DNA from: JAYPWI01 sp964629575
GTDB lineage: Bacteria; Actinomycetota; Acidimicrobiia; Acidimicrobiales; Poriferisodalaceae
Length of the DNA stretch: 64,000 nucleotides
Reading direction: 5' to 3'
Assembly (NCBI GenBank): GCA_964629575.1
Contig: CAZVUM010000007.1
Span: forward strand, 43,828 to 107,827
The notes below the pieces were generated by a model. The model worked only from the letters and a program-made list of their open reading frames with translations, searched no databases and had not been told where the DNA came from. Both the position numbers and the translations under genes were made by a program. How positions within the stretch are numbered: position 1 is the stretch's first letter; each line of letters begins with the position of its first letter. This document shows, piece after piece, positions 1-8,718 of this stretch.

Positions 1-12
1 CCCAGATCGTTC

Positions 13-1164
13 TCACCCATCGACGCCGCCCCAGAACCGAGTTGCCGCCTCGACGACGAGGTCCAACTTGGCCCGCTGGTCGTCGATCGACACCTCGTTG
101 CCCTCCTCGGTCGATGCGAAGCCGCACTGCGGCGCAATCCCGAGCTGGTCCATGTCCACATACGCCGAAGCGGCCTCGAACTTCGCCGCGAGCTCGTCGA
201 TCGTCTCCAGCTCGCCCACCTTCGTCGTGATGAAGCCAGGGAGGACCCGCTTGTCGCCCTTGGGGAGAAGGCGCAGGGGTTCGAGCCCGCCGGCTCGATC
301 AGTGTCGTACTCCATCAGGTAGACGTCGACGCTCGTCTGATTGAAGATCGCGTCAACGGCCGGGTCGTAGCCACCCTCGGCGACCCACGTGGACCGGAAG
401 TTGCCGCGGCACATGTGCATCGCGATGGTCATGTCGTCGGGCCGCTCGGAGATCGACTCCTCCAACATCTGCGCGTACCGGGTGATCAGCCAATCCGGAT
501 CGTGTCCTTCGCTGCGCTTCTGGTCACGCTGCGTTTCGTCGCAGAGGTAGGCGAAGAAGATGTCGTCGAGCTGAAGCCACCGACAGCCTGCGTCGTAGAA
601 CGCGTGAACCGCGTTCCGGTAGGCCGCCGCGACATCGGCGAAGAGGACCTCGAGGTCCGCATACTGCGCCGGCGCGATGTCCGATGGCCGCGTCCGAAAG
701 TGGGTGGCCGAGGGGCCTGGAATCGAGATCTTGGGTGTGGCGTCCGACACCGAGGCCACGAAACGGAAATGGTCGAGCATCGGGTGATCGTCCGGGAACG
801 AGATTCGGTCGGTGATCACGGGGAAGAACGGCCGGAGCGTGTGGGAGGAGAACTTCACTCCAGCACGTTCGGGAAGGTGCTGGATCTCGAGTCCAACCAG
901 GCCGTCGAGAAAATCGAAGTGCCAGAACGATCGGCGAAACTCGCCGTCGGTCACCAGCGGCAAGCCGACTTCCTGCTGTAGAGCGACAACCTCGGCGATG
1001 GCGGCGTTCTCGATCTCGCGCAAGGATTCCGAGGCCAGCTCGTGGTCGGCGAGGTGCTGCCGACGCGCGGACGCCACGGACGCCGGCCGGAGCAGGCTCC
1101 CCACGTGATCGGCGCGCACTCGCTGTGAGGTGGGCGCCCGCTGTGACTCCTTCGTGATGGTCAT
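13..1164 (-). CDS. MetE-like cobalamin-independent methyltransferase
   Basis: A 383-residue single-domain protein of the UROD/MetE TIM-barrel superfamily, like the C-terminal catalytic half of methionine synthase. It begins with the family signature RADHVGSLLRP (residues 17-27). The zinc ligands of MetE can be placed: His250 and Cys252 in MHMCRGN, Glu285 in YLMEYD and Cys347 in APQCGFAS. A zinc-activated thiol methyl transfer is therefore likely. It lacks the N-terminal folate-binding half of full MetE (about 750 aa), so methyl donor and acceptor are uncertain; many such short paralogues act on small thiols or methylated compounds. It is divergent from a TetR regulator gene 149 bp away, which may control it. 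Confidence 0.85.
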   Translation of the reverse strand: MTITKESQRAPTSQRVRADHVGSLLRPASVASARRQHLADHELASESLREIENAAIAEVVALQQEVGLPLVTDGEFRRSFWHFDFLDGLVGLEIQHLPERAGVKFSSHTLRPFFPVITDRISFPDDHPMLDHFRFVASVSDATPKISIPGPSATHFRTRPSDIAPAQYADLEVLFADVAAAYRNAVHAFYDAGCRWLQLDDIFFAYLCDETQRDQKRSEGHDPDWLITRYAQMLEESISERPDDMTIAMHMCRGNFRSTWVAEGGYDPAVDAIFNQTSVDVYLMEYDTDRAGGLEPLRLLPKGDKRVLPGFITTKVGELETIDELAAKFEAASAYVDMDQLGIAPQCGFASTEEGNEVSIDDQRAKLDLVVEAATRFWGGVDG

Positions 1165-1313
1165 GCGCTCGAACTCTCCCTGCTCTGTGACCTGGTTCTA
1201 CACCGCGCGGCGACCCCCTGCGCTTGACCCAGCCCACACGCGGCCGACCGGAGCCATCGAGACCATCCAACGGTCGGCGACGATGCCGACCGCAGCCACG
1301 AAGGGGGCCTGCG

Positions 1314-2054
1314 ATGGAATCCTCCACCAGAAAACAGATCGTCGACGCAGCTCGACGCCAGTTCGCCGCGTCCGGCTACCTCGGATCGAGCATCAAGGCG
1401 ATCGCGTCGCAGGCACAGGTGTCGGTCCAGACCATGTACGACACCGTCGGACGCAAGGCCGACCTGATGCGCGCCCTGATCGACACGATTCGAGATGACG
1501 ACATGATCATGTCGGCACTCGACGGGCTCGATGACGAAGTGGACGCCCTGACGATCCTCGAGCTTCCGGCTCGAATCGTCCGACTCCTCGTGGAACGCCA
1601 CGGCGACCTTCTCGCCGCAGGCGTCACCGCTGTCATGGTCGAGCCCGACCTCGAGGACGATGCCGATCTCGTCGGCCGCACTGCGATCGCCCGCTTGGTC
1701 GCCGAGCGCTTGTTCGAGTTGGGTCACCTCCGGCCGGTGATGACCCTCGATGCGACGGCGATGTCGATCGCCACGATCTGCGACCACCGTCTCGCGATGT
1801 CGATGATGGCCGACCAGGACATGGATCCCTTCGCTGTCCAGCGCTGGATGACGGACACCCTCTCCCGCACGCTTCTGAGCGCGATGGCCCGATCCGAGCG
1901 TGTCGAACGGCCGGCGCTCGACCTGCGCGACGAGCCGATCACCCTCGAGCCCACTGAGGCGGACGCAGCGCTCGATCCGGCCGCCGACGAGACCGAGATG
2001 CCCATCTCGGGCGACGTGGGGTTCCTCATGGAGATGCAGACGTCCGTCAGCTGA
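1314..2054 (+). CDS. TetR/AcrR family transcriptional regulator
   Basis: A 246-residue regulator. The N-terminal helix-turn-helix is clear: RKQIVDAARRQFAASGY followed by SIKAIASQAQVSVQTMYDTVG, the usual TetR arrangement within the first 50 residues. The rest is a variable all-helical ligand-binding domain with an acidic tail. The ATG at 1314 is chosen because AAGGGGG lies 6 bp upstream and the HTH begins at once; an upstream in-frame ATG at 1224 would add 30 low-complexity Arg/Pro residues. It is divergent from the MetE-like gene and followed by an amidohydrolase gene, so either could be its target. The ligand cannot be told. Confidence 0.88.
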   Translation: MESSTRKQIVDAARRQFAASGYLGSSIKAIASQAQVSVQTMYDTVGRKADLMRALIDTIRDDDMIMSALDGLDDEVDALTILELPARIVRLLVERHGDLLAAGVTAVMVEPDLEDDADLVGRTAIARLVAERLFELGHLRPVMTLDATAMSIATICDHRLAMSMMADQDMDPFAVQRWMTDTLSRTLLSAMARSERVERPALDLRDEPITLEPTEADAALDPAADETEMPISGDVGFLMEMQTSVS

Positions 2055-2185
2055 CCGCCGGCGCTCAGATCGAAGCGGTGAGAACCAACCGGTTGCGGAC
2101 ACCCGTGCGCGCTCTCCCCTAGTCTGTTGTCGCGATTCGAGCGGGGGTTCGAATTCGCACAGACCACGCACAGGGAGGGCCAGCC

Positions 2186-3361
2186 GTGCCGATCACCGAG
2201 TTCTTTCCCGGTATCAAGATCGTCGACTCAGACACCCATTGGACCGAGCCGCACGATCTGTGGACGAGCCTCGCTCCGGCGAAATACAAGGAGCTCGTAC
2301 CCCAGCTGAAGGAGCACAACGGGCGTCGGAAGTGGGTCGTCAACGGCGACATCCCCATCGCCGGCGACTCCGCCGTGTCCGCGCTCTTGCCCGATGGCGA
2401 GAAGATGCTGGGGCTCAAGTTCCTGAAGCACGACATCGAGATGGTCCACGCGGCGAGCTACGACTGCGACGCTCGGCTCGAGCTCATGGACGCGATGGGC
2501 GTGAGCCACGGAATCGTCTATCCCAACGTCGGCGGCTTCGGAAACCAGAACTTCTTGAAGGTCGAGGACCGGGCGCTGCGGATCGCGTGCGTCGAGATCT
2601 ACAACAACTGGATGTCGGATCTCCAGGCTCGCTCGGGCGGACGGATCCTCCCGATGGCCCTCGTGCCGTGGTGGGACATCGACGCCAGCGTGTCCGAGGT
2701 CGATCGGATGCACCGCAACGGCGCCAAGGGCATCGTGATGTGCTCCAACCCCCACGACTCGGGCATGCCCAACTTCGCTCAACCGGAGTGGCGGCCCTTC
2801 TGGGAGATCTGCGAAGCCCTCGACATGCCGATCAACTTCCACATCGGAGCGTCCGAAGGCGACATCAACTGGTCTGGCTCGGTGCCCTACGACACGTGGT
2901 CGGGCGACGTGAAGATCAGCCTCGGCGGCGCGGCGATCTTCCTCGGCCAGCTGCGCTGGATGGTCAACCTGCTGGTGAGCGACGTTCCCGAGCGCTACCC
3001 CAACCTCAACTTCGTGTCCGTCGAGAGCGGAATCGGCTGGATCCCGTTCCTGCTCGACGCCCTCGACTATCAGTGCGGCGAGACCGCGCCGGAGCACCTC
3101 GCTCACCTGTCGATGAAGCCCTCGGAGTACTTCCAGCGCCAGTTCTACGGATGCTTCTGGTTCGAGAGCAAGACCCTCGCCCCTGCTATCGATCACATCG
3201 GGGCGGACAACATCATGTTCGAGACCGACATCCCGCATCCGACGTGTCTGTACCCCAAGAGCGTCGAGCGGGTTCGGGATGCGATCACCGACCTCGCTCC
3301 TGACGTCCAGAAGAAGATCCTTCAGGACAACGCCGCTCGGCTGTACAACATCGAGCTCTGA
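2186..3361 (+). CDS. Amidohydrolase family metal-dependent hydrolase
   Basis: A 391-residue amidohydrolase-2 (ACMSD-like TIM barrel) protein. It starts near the metal-binding strand with IVDSDTHWTEP, where D-x-H stands in the place of the usual HxH. Later motifs include INFHIGAS (second metal His) and FETDIPHPTCLYP (the Asp that ends these barrels). Family members are decarboxylases or hydrolases of aromatic and cyclic acids in actinobacterial catabolism; the substrate is not evident. The GTG start at 2186 is preceded by AGGGAGG. The stop is 4 bp before the start of the next gene, so the two are probably one transcript. Confidence 0.85.
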   Translation: MPITEFFPGIKIVDSDTHWTEPHDLWTSLAPAKYKELVPQLKEHNGRRKWVVNGDIPIAGDSAVSALLPDGEKMLGLKFLKHDIEMVHAASYDCDARLELMDAMGVSHGIVYPNVGGFGNQNFLKVEDRALRIACVEIYNNWMSDLQARSGGRILPMALVPWWDIDASVSEVDRMHRNGAKGIVMCSNPHDSGMPNFAQPEWRPFWEICEALDMPINFHIGASEGDINWSGSVPYDTWSGDVKISLGGAAIFLGQLRWMVNLLVSDVPERYPNLNFVSVESGIGWIPFLLDALDYQCGETAPEHLAHLSMKPSEYFQRQFYGCFWFESKTLAPAIDHIGADNIMFETDIPHPTCLYPKSVERVRDAITDLAPDVQKKILQDNAARLYNIEL

Positions 3362-3365
3362 CGCC

Positions 3366-4103
3366 GTGCTGACCCGCGACCAGCGCCTCGACGCGGCGCG
3401 CGCCTCCATCGACTACATCACCGGCCGTCCGGAGGCCGAGCAGCACGTCGAGGTCACCAACTGCCCCGGATGGACGGTCTACAACGCCGCGGCCCACGTG
3501 GGACGCGTGCTCGTCGCGTGGGAAGGGATGATCAACAGCGGGCCGGGCGAGGAAGGGGCCCGCGACCGGGCATACGAGGTGAGCAACGCCCGCCCACACG
3601 GCGCGCCCATGTCGGACCTACGGGCCTGGGCGCACTCGGCGATCGATGCCCTCGAAGGGCCCACCCGACAGTGCTTCTTCTCCATGACGGGCGGCGTCGG
3701 AGATACCGACCTGTGGACCTGGCACGCCCCCTCGGAGCTCGGCGTCCATCGGCTCGACGTCGAGGCAGCGTTGGGGCACCAACACGCGATGTCCGTCCCC
3801 GAGGCCGTCGACGCCACGACGTACGCCGCCACCTACTTCCTCCCGATGATGCGCACGGTCACCGAGATCGATCCGGGCGCATTGGCGCTGGAGCTCCTCG
3901 ACGCAGGTGGGTCGGTGGCCTCCACCGTGGAGATCGCCTCAGATGCCGGGCCGGTCGCCACCGTGCGGGGCCCGGCTGTCCAGGTGCTTCTCGCCGTGTG
4001 GGGTCGTCCACATACCGACGTCGAGGTCACAGGCGATGGGCAGGTCTGGGCGGGCTGGCGAGAGCTCCCGAGCCAGGCATTCCAGTTCGGCACCTGGGAC
4101 TAG
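3366..4103 (+). CDS. DinB/maleylpyruvate isomerase-like (mycothiol-dependent type) protein
   Basis: A 245-residue protein of the TIGR03083 type, a four-helix DinB-like bundle found in actinobacteria. It shows the typical N-terminal region with NCPGWTVYNAAAHVGRVL (residues 35-52), where the His belongs to the metal site. A second region, ELGVHRLDVEAALG, supplies another expected His. Characterised relatives are mycothiol-dependent maleylpyruvate isomerases; many others are of unknown substrate. The GTG at 3366 lies 4 bp after the amidohydrolase stop; an upstream ATG would overlap that gene by over 80 bp and encode a non-homologous extension. Coupling to the amidohydrolase suggests a shared aromatic or ring-acid pathway (inference). 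Confidence 0.8.
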   Translation: MLTRDQRLDAARASIDYITGRPEAEQHVEVTNCPGWTVYNAAAHVGRVLVAWEGMINSGPGEEGARDRAYEVSNARPHGAPMSDLRAWAHSAIDALEGPTRQCFFSMTGGVGDTDLWTWHAPSELGVHRLDVEAALGHQHAMSVPEAVDATTYAATYFLPMMRTVTEIDPGALALELLDAGGSVASTVEIASDAGPVATVRGPAVQVLLAVWGRPHTDVEVTGDGQVWAGWRELPSQAFQFGTWD

Positions 4104-4140
4104 GACCAGGGACTAGGACTAGGAACGACTAGGACCAGGG
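4098..4140. repeat. Short direct repeats after the DinB-like gene
   Basis: GACTAGGACCAGGG occurs at 4098-4111 and again at 4127-4140, with two further GACTAGGA units between. The first copy contains the TAG stop of the upstream gene. It is followed by a small GC-rich hairpin (GGGGCC...). No function is evident; slippage duplication is the simplest explanation. Confidence 0.6.
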
Positions 4141-4264
4141 AGGGGCCTGAACTCCCCGCGGCAGTTGAAGAATCTGTCCACTTCCCGACAGCTCGTCTTC
4201 AGTCGGATCCCGACCGGCCGACCCGTAGATCAGGGTCCGAAGTGGATCCGTCGCGGGTGCGGAG

Positions 4265-5905
4265 ATGGGTATGAACTTCAACAACGTCAAGACCCGCCTG
4301 ATCGGTGGGCTGTCGGTCCTTCTGATCATCGCGGTCGCCTCGGGATTGATCGTCAGCCAGGCCGTCAGGTCGGCCGAGGATGCTCACTTTCGGGTCGAGA
4401 ACATGAACGTCAGTCTCGAGAAGGCCCTGGCGGTCCAGGAGTCGCTCGTGGTGCAGCGAGCCCTCCAGGCCGAGTACGCCATCACCAAGGACCCGGCGAT
4501 CCTCGTGGAGTTCGAGGACACGGCCGAAACGGCGTTCGGCACGATGGACGAGCTCGAGGTCGAGTTCGCAGACAACGTTCGGATCCAGACCATCGCCGCC
4601 GAGCTCGAACGACTCGACATCATCCACGACGCGATCATCTTCGACGAGATGGTCCCCGCTTTCGCTGCGGGCGACGAAGCCGCCGGGGTCGAAGCCCTGG
4701 GGCGCGCTCAGGCGGTCCTGGCCGAATTGCTCGCCGTGGTGCAAGAAACGCGTGATGCGATCCACGCCGAGGTGACCATCGTCGCCGCAGGGGTCGAGTC
4801 CGATCTGGGGTCCACCGGCCAGACAGTGCTCATCTCCAGCATGCTCCTGGTGTTGCTCACGATCGTGGTGTCGGTCGTGAACATCCGCGGCATCGTGCCG
4901 CCTCTCAACCAGCTCACGAGCGCCGCACGAAAGGTCAGCAAGGGAGACCTGTCGGAGAAGGTGACGTACTCCTCCAAGGACGAGTTCGGGGTTCTCGCTG
5001 ACGCCTTCCGTGATGTCTCGGAGTACGTCGGCGACACATCGGTCGTGGCCAGCGCCCTGGCCGAAGGCGACCTGACGCGCGACATCGTGGTCCGTGGGGA
5101 TTCCGATGAGTTGGGCTCCGCAGTCCAGGCGATGGTGGGGAGCCTGCGCCACGTGGTCAGCGAGCTCGACAGCGCTGCGGCAGACCTCGAACAGTCCTCC
5201 ACGCGAATGTTGGCGATGGGCGACGAGCTGACCACGGCGGCCGATGCAACCTCTGCTGAAGCCACGTCTGCCTCCGCTGCGGGCGAGCAACTCTCGAGCT
5301 CGATGGCCGAGGTCGCCGCCCAGGCGAGCCAGGCGGCGTCCGATGTCGGAGGCGCGGTCGAGATCGCCAACGAGACCAACGACAAAGTCGGGAGTCTTCG
5401 CGATTCCAGCAACGACATCGGCGCGGTGGTCGGCACGATCGCATCGATCGCTGAGCAGACGAATCTGCTCGCGCTGAACGCCACGATCGAGTCTGCTCGT
5501 GCTGGCGAGGCGGGCAAGGGGTTCGCGGTTGTCGCCAACGAGGTGAAGGAGCTGGCGAGCCAGACCGCAGAGGCAACGGCGAGAATCGACGAGCAGATCA
5601 CCCGGGCTCAGACCGACACGGATGAGGCCGTGGAGTCGATCGGGGCGATTTCCGGCACGATCAACGGCGTGTACGACACAGCGGTCGGAATCGCACGATC
5701 CGTCGAAGATCAGGTCGCTCTCACGTCAGAGCTCCGCCGCAATGCGTCAGCGATCGAGCAGGCCGCCGCGTCGGCAGCAAACGTGGCTCAGGCCACACGA
5801 GAGGCGTCGGGCCAGCTCAGCGAGATGGCCGGACGGGTCACCGAGGTGCTCGCCCGCTTCGAGCTCGACGACAGCCACCGAGACCAGCAGCTTCAGCCCG
5901 TCTAG
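4265..5905 (+). CDS. Methyl-accepting chemotaxis protein
   Basis: A 546-residue transmembrane chemoreceptor. TM1 is at about residues 13-33, then a roughly 150-residue helical, acidic extracellular sensor of four-helix-bundle type, then TM2 at about 188-208. A HAMP domain follows (PPLNQL then ARKVSKGDLSEKV). The cytoplasmic signalling hairpin has the nearly invariant tip SIAEQTNLLALNATIESARA at about 395-414, followed by GFAVVANEVKELA. ATG at 4265 is used, with another in-frame ATG two codons later. No che genes lie nearby, so it is an orphan receptor in this window; it still implies a chemotaxis or related pathway elsewhere. The ligand is unknown. Confidence 0.95.
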   Translation: MGMNFNNVKTRLIGGLSVLLIIAVASGLIVSQAVRSAEDAHFRVENMNVSLEKALAVQESLVVQRALQAEYAITKDPAILVEFEDTAETAFGTMDELEVEFADNVRIQTIAAELERLDIIHDAIIFDEMVPAFAAGDEAAGVEALGRAQAVLAELLAVVQETRDAIHAEVTIVAAGVESDLGSTGQTVLISSMLLVLLTIVVSVVNIRGIVPPLNQLTSAARKVSKGDLSEKVTYSSKDEFGVLADAFRDVSEYVGDTSVVASALAEGDLTRDIVVRGDSDELGSAVQAMVGSLRHVVSELDSAAADLEQSSTRMLAMGDELTTAADATSAEATSASAAGEQLSSSMAEVAAQASQAASDVGGAVEIANETNDKVGSLRDSSNDIGAVVGTIASIAEQTNLLALNATIESARAGEAGKGFAVVANEVKELASQTAEATARIDEQITRAQTDTDEAVESIGAISGTINGVYDTAVGIARSVEDQVALTSELRRNASAIEQAAASAANVAQATREASGQLSEMAGRVTEVLARFELDDSHRDQQLQPV

Positions 5906-5943
5906 CGAGCACGATCCCGAGAATCCGGCGCACGGTTCGCGTC

Positions 5944-8718
5944 TCAGAGAAGATGCACGGGGTGCGTCACCTGCCGACCCGTGAGGCGATCGGCCTGTGA
6001 TCGGCAAGAGAACCCTGTTGCCGCAACCGTCGCATCGGTCTCGATGGCGTCCGCCCACGCGAGGTCCCAGATCTCGCGGCTGAGCTCTTGGTTGCCTCGC
6101 TCATGGCCGAAGATCCCCGCCATTCCACAACAACCGACCGCCGGAGCCGTCACCGTGTGGCCGGCCGACTCCAGGATCGCCGTCCAGTTGGCGAGGGCGG
6201 CCGGGCGGGTCGCTCGCTCGGTGCAGTGACCGAGTAGCACCACCCGCTGCGCTGCGCCGCCGAGCTGGTCGGCGCGTTCCAGAATCAGCTCGTCGAGGTG
6301 TCGCACCGCGTGATCGGGATACCGCTCCACAACCCGCGGATACTCGTGCGAGTGAAGCAGGCCGGTCGCCGGCTCGATCACGACCGGAACGGCTCCTACG
6401 GCATCGATGGCTGCCACCAGATCGCGCTGGCGATTGGCCGCTGACTCGAACTTCGTCCTCAGTCCCTTGACGTGGTCGTACTTCCCGGAGGGGACGAAGG
6501 ACGCCACGCGCACCTCGTAGCCCAGACGTTGCAGAAGACGCACTGCAGCAGCTGCAGTCTCGGGCTCCAGGTGGCTGGTGAACGAGTCCTGGATCACCAC
6601 GACCTCGACCCCGGCTGCCTCCGCCGGATCGAACAGCTGCGCACCGAGGTCGACCCGTCGCCTCGGCAACGGAAGGTCGCGCAACCCGAGGAGAGCGCCG
6701 GCGGGGCGAGCGCCCAGGCGGGCGAGCCACGGCACCCGAGTCGCAAGCGCCGCGACGCTCTCGAACCGGCTGAGGACTCGATGCGACAGCGGTCGGCGCA
6801 CGTCGCGGTAGTAGTCCGCGAGAAATCGTGACTTCATCTCCGGGATGTCGACCTCGACCGGGCAGCGCCCGGTGCACGCCGAGCACGACAGACATTGCGC
6901 GAGGTTGGCCTCGAGTCCTGCGCCGAAGTCCGAGTCGGGAGCGGGCTCGCGGCGCCGCAGCCACTCGCGCAGCAGGTCTGCTCGACCGCGTGGGGACAGC
7001 GCCTGGTCGCCCGTCGCCTTGAACGACGGGCACATGACCTCGGCTGCGTCGTGGTGATGACAGAGGGCGTTGCCGTTACACGCGAACGCGTCGGCGTAGT
7101 GCCGCCGAACCTCGACCGGGACGCCGCGGTTCGCCTCCCCACGCAGTGGAGGCCCATCGAGCGGCAGGATCGGAGTGTCCACGCCGGCCGGGCGATACAG
7201 CTTGCCGGGATTGAACACATCCCCAGGGTCGAACGCCGTCTTGACCTGGCGCATCAGCTCGATGGTCGACGCCGGGACGAAGTCCGCCACGGACTCGCCG
7301 CGAAAACCCCTCCCGTGCTCGCCCCACAGCACCCCGCCATGGCGTCGCACGACGGCGACCACTGTGTCGCTGATCTCGCGGACGAGCCGTTCGTCGTCGA
7401 GGTCGATGGTGTCGAGGGCCGGCCGGACGTGAACGCAGCCGACGTCCGCATGGCCGAACATTCCGTACTCCACGCCGACCGCATCGAGCACAGCCCGAAA
7501 GTCCGTGATGAAGGCGCACATGTTGTCCACCGGGACGGCGCAGTCTTCGACGAACGCGGTCGGGCGTCGTGACTTGTCCGGCGCCCCCACCTCGATCTTG
7601 GCCAACAACCCGACCGCGTCGGCGCGCACTTTCCAGGCGTCCGAGCGGACCGCAGCGTCGGTCACGACAGCCGCGTCGACGCTGCGTCCCGTTGCCTCGA
7701 GCGCTGCAAGGACAGGAGCGGCATCAGGCGGGGCGTCGCCGGTGTATTCGAGCAGGAGCACCGACCCGCCGCGATCGCCGACGACGGACCCGAGCGCCGG
7801 CCACGCCGGGCTGGATCGACCTGCGTCGAGGGTCCGTTCGTCGAATGTCTCGATTGCGGTTGGCAGCGTCGTCCGGAGGTCGAGTGAGTCCTCGAGTGCG
7901 GCGGCGAAGGACGGGTAGCTCGCAATCACGAGGAGGGTGTGAGCGGGAAGCGGGGTGAGCGCGATGGTCGCCGACTCGATGACCCCGAGGGTGCCTTCGG
8001 CGCCCACGACGAGGGCGAGCGGATCGATCACACCGTCGCGATGCAAGCGGTCGATGCCATAGCCCGAGAACCCCCTCGCCAGCTCGGGCAACCCAAGCTC
8101 GGCAGCTGTGGGGACTTCGATGGCGAGCAGGTCACGCCACAGCGCCGCGATTCGATCGGTGCCGGCCGCCAGGACTTCTGCTTCTTCGAGGCGGGTCGGT
8201 TGGGCCCGAAAACGGGTCCCATCGTCGAGGATCATGTCCACGGCGAGAACATGGCGGTGAGCCCGTCCATGGACCAGCGAGCCCTTGCCCGCCGCGTCGG
8301 TCGAGATCATCCCGCCCACCGTCGCCCGGTTGAGCGTCGACGTGTGAGGAGCCCAGTGCAACCCGTGAGGTTGGAGCTGTTGATTGAGACGTGCGGTGAC
8401 GAGCCCGGGTTGAACGACTGCCGTACGCCGCTCATGGTCGACGTCGATCAGCTGATTCATGCGTCGTTTGACGTCGATCACGATCCCCGAGCCGAGCGCC
8501 TGGCCATTGGTTCCCGTTCCGCCGCCTCGGGCCACGATCGGGCGTGGCGCCGCGGATGCAGTGTTGTCGCGCACCACCGCCACGATCTCATCGCCGTCGT
8601 CGGGAAGCACCACCTCGTCGGGAACGACCTGGTAGATCGAATTGTCAGTCGAGTAGACGGTTCTGGTGAGGTCGTCGGAGAGGCGCACGTCGAGGCGCAT
8701 CTTCGCGCGCCGCGTCAC
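5944..8718 (-). CDS. FAD-linked oxidase / Fe-S protein (D-2-hydroxyacid dehydrogenase, YdiJ-like)
   Basis: A 924-residue fusion of a FAD-binding type-4 (GlcD/VAO) dehydrogenase with a Fe-S module, as in YdiJ and bacterial D-2-hydroxyglutarate or D-lactate dehydrogenases. The FAD-contact segment is PIVARGGGTGTNGQALG (about residues 59-75), followed by ATVGGMISTDAAGKGS. After the oxidase C-domain comes a first Cys set (CNGNALC ... MCPSFKATGD), then a ferredoxin-like C-x2-C-x2-C-x3-CP motif (CLSCSACTGRCP). A CCG-type domain with VGCCGMAG sits near the C-terminus. It oxidises a D-2-hydroxyacid and passes electrons through Fe-S centres. Its ATG overlaps the stop of the upstream glycosyltransferase gene by 4 bp, so they are translationally coupled. 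Confidence 0.9.
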   Translation of the reverse strand: MTRRAKMRLDVRLSDDLTRTVYSTDNSIYQVVPDEVVLPDDGDEIVAVVRDNTASAAPRPIVARGGGTGTNGQALGSGIVIDVKRRMNQLIDVDHERRTAVVQPGLVTARLNQQLQPHGLHWAPHTSTLNRATVGGMISTDAAGKGSLVHGRAHRHVLAVDMILDDGTRFRAQPTRLEEAEVLAAGTDRIAALWRDLLAIEVPTAAELGLPELARGFSGYGIDRLHRDGVIDPLALVVGAEGTLGVIESATIALTPLPAHTLLVIASYPSFAAALEDSLDLRTTLPTAIETFDERTLDAGRSSPAWPALGSVVGDRGGSVLLLEYTGDAPPDAAPVLAALEATGRSVDAAVVTDAAVRSDAWKVRADAVGLLAKIEVGAPDKSRRPTAFVEDCAVPVDNMCAFITDFRAVLDAVGVEYGMFGHADVGCVHVRPALDTIDLDDERLVREISDTVVAVVRRHGGVLWGEHGRGFRGESVADFVPASTIELMRQVKTAFDPGDVFNPGKLYRPAGVDTPILPLDGPPLRGEANRGVPVEVRRHYADAFACNGNALCHHHDAAEVMCPSFKATGDQALSPRGRADLLREWLRRREPAPDSDFGAGLEANLAQCLSCSACTGRCPVEVDIPEMKSRFLADYYRDVRRPLSHRVLSRFESVAALATRVPWLARLGARPAGALLGLRDLPLPRRRVDLGAQLFDPAEAAGVEVVVIQDSFTSHLEPETAAAAVRLLQRLGYEVRVASFVPSGKYDHVKGLRTKFESAANRQRDLVAAIDAVGAVPVVIEPATGLLHSHEYPRVVERYPDHAVRHLDELILERADQLGGAAQRVVLLGHCTERATRPAALANWTAILESAGHTVTAPAVGCCGMAGIFGHERGNQELSREIWDLAWADAIETDATVAATGFSCRSQADRLTGRQVTHPVHLL

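Noticed and set aside
4199..5290. A 363-codon minus-strand frame opposite the chemoreceptor gene
   Set aside because: High-GC shadow with no recognisable fold; the plus strand encodes a clear MCP.
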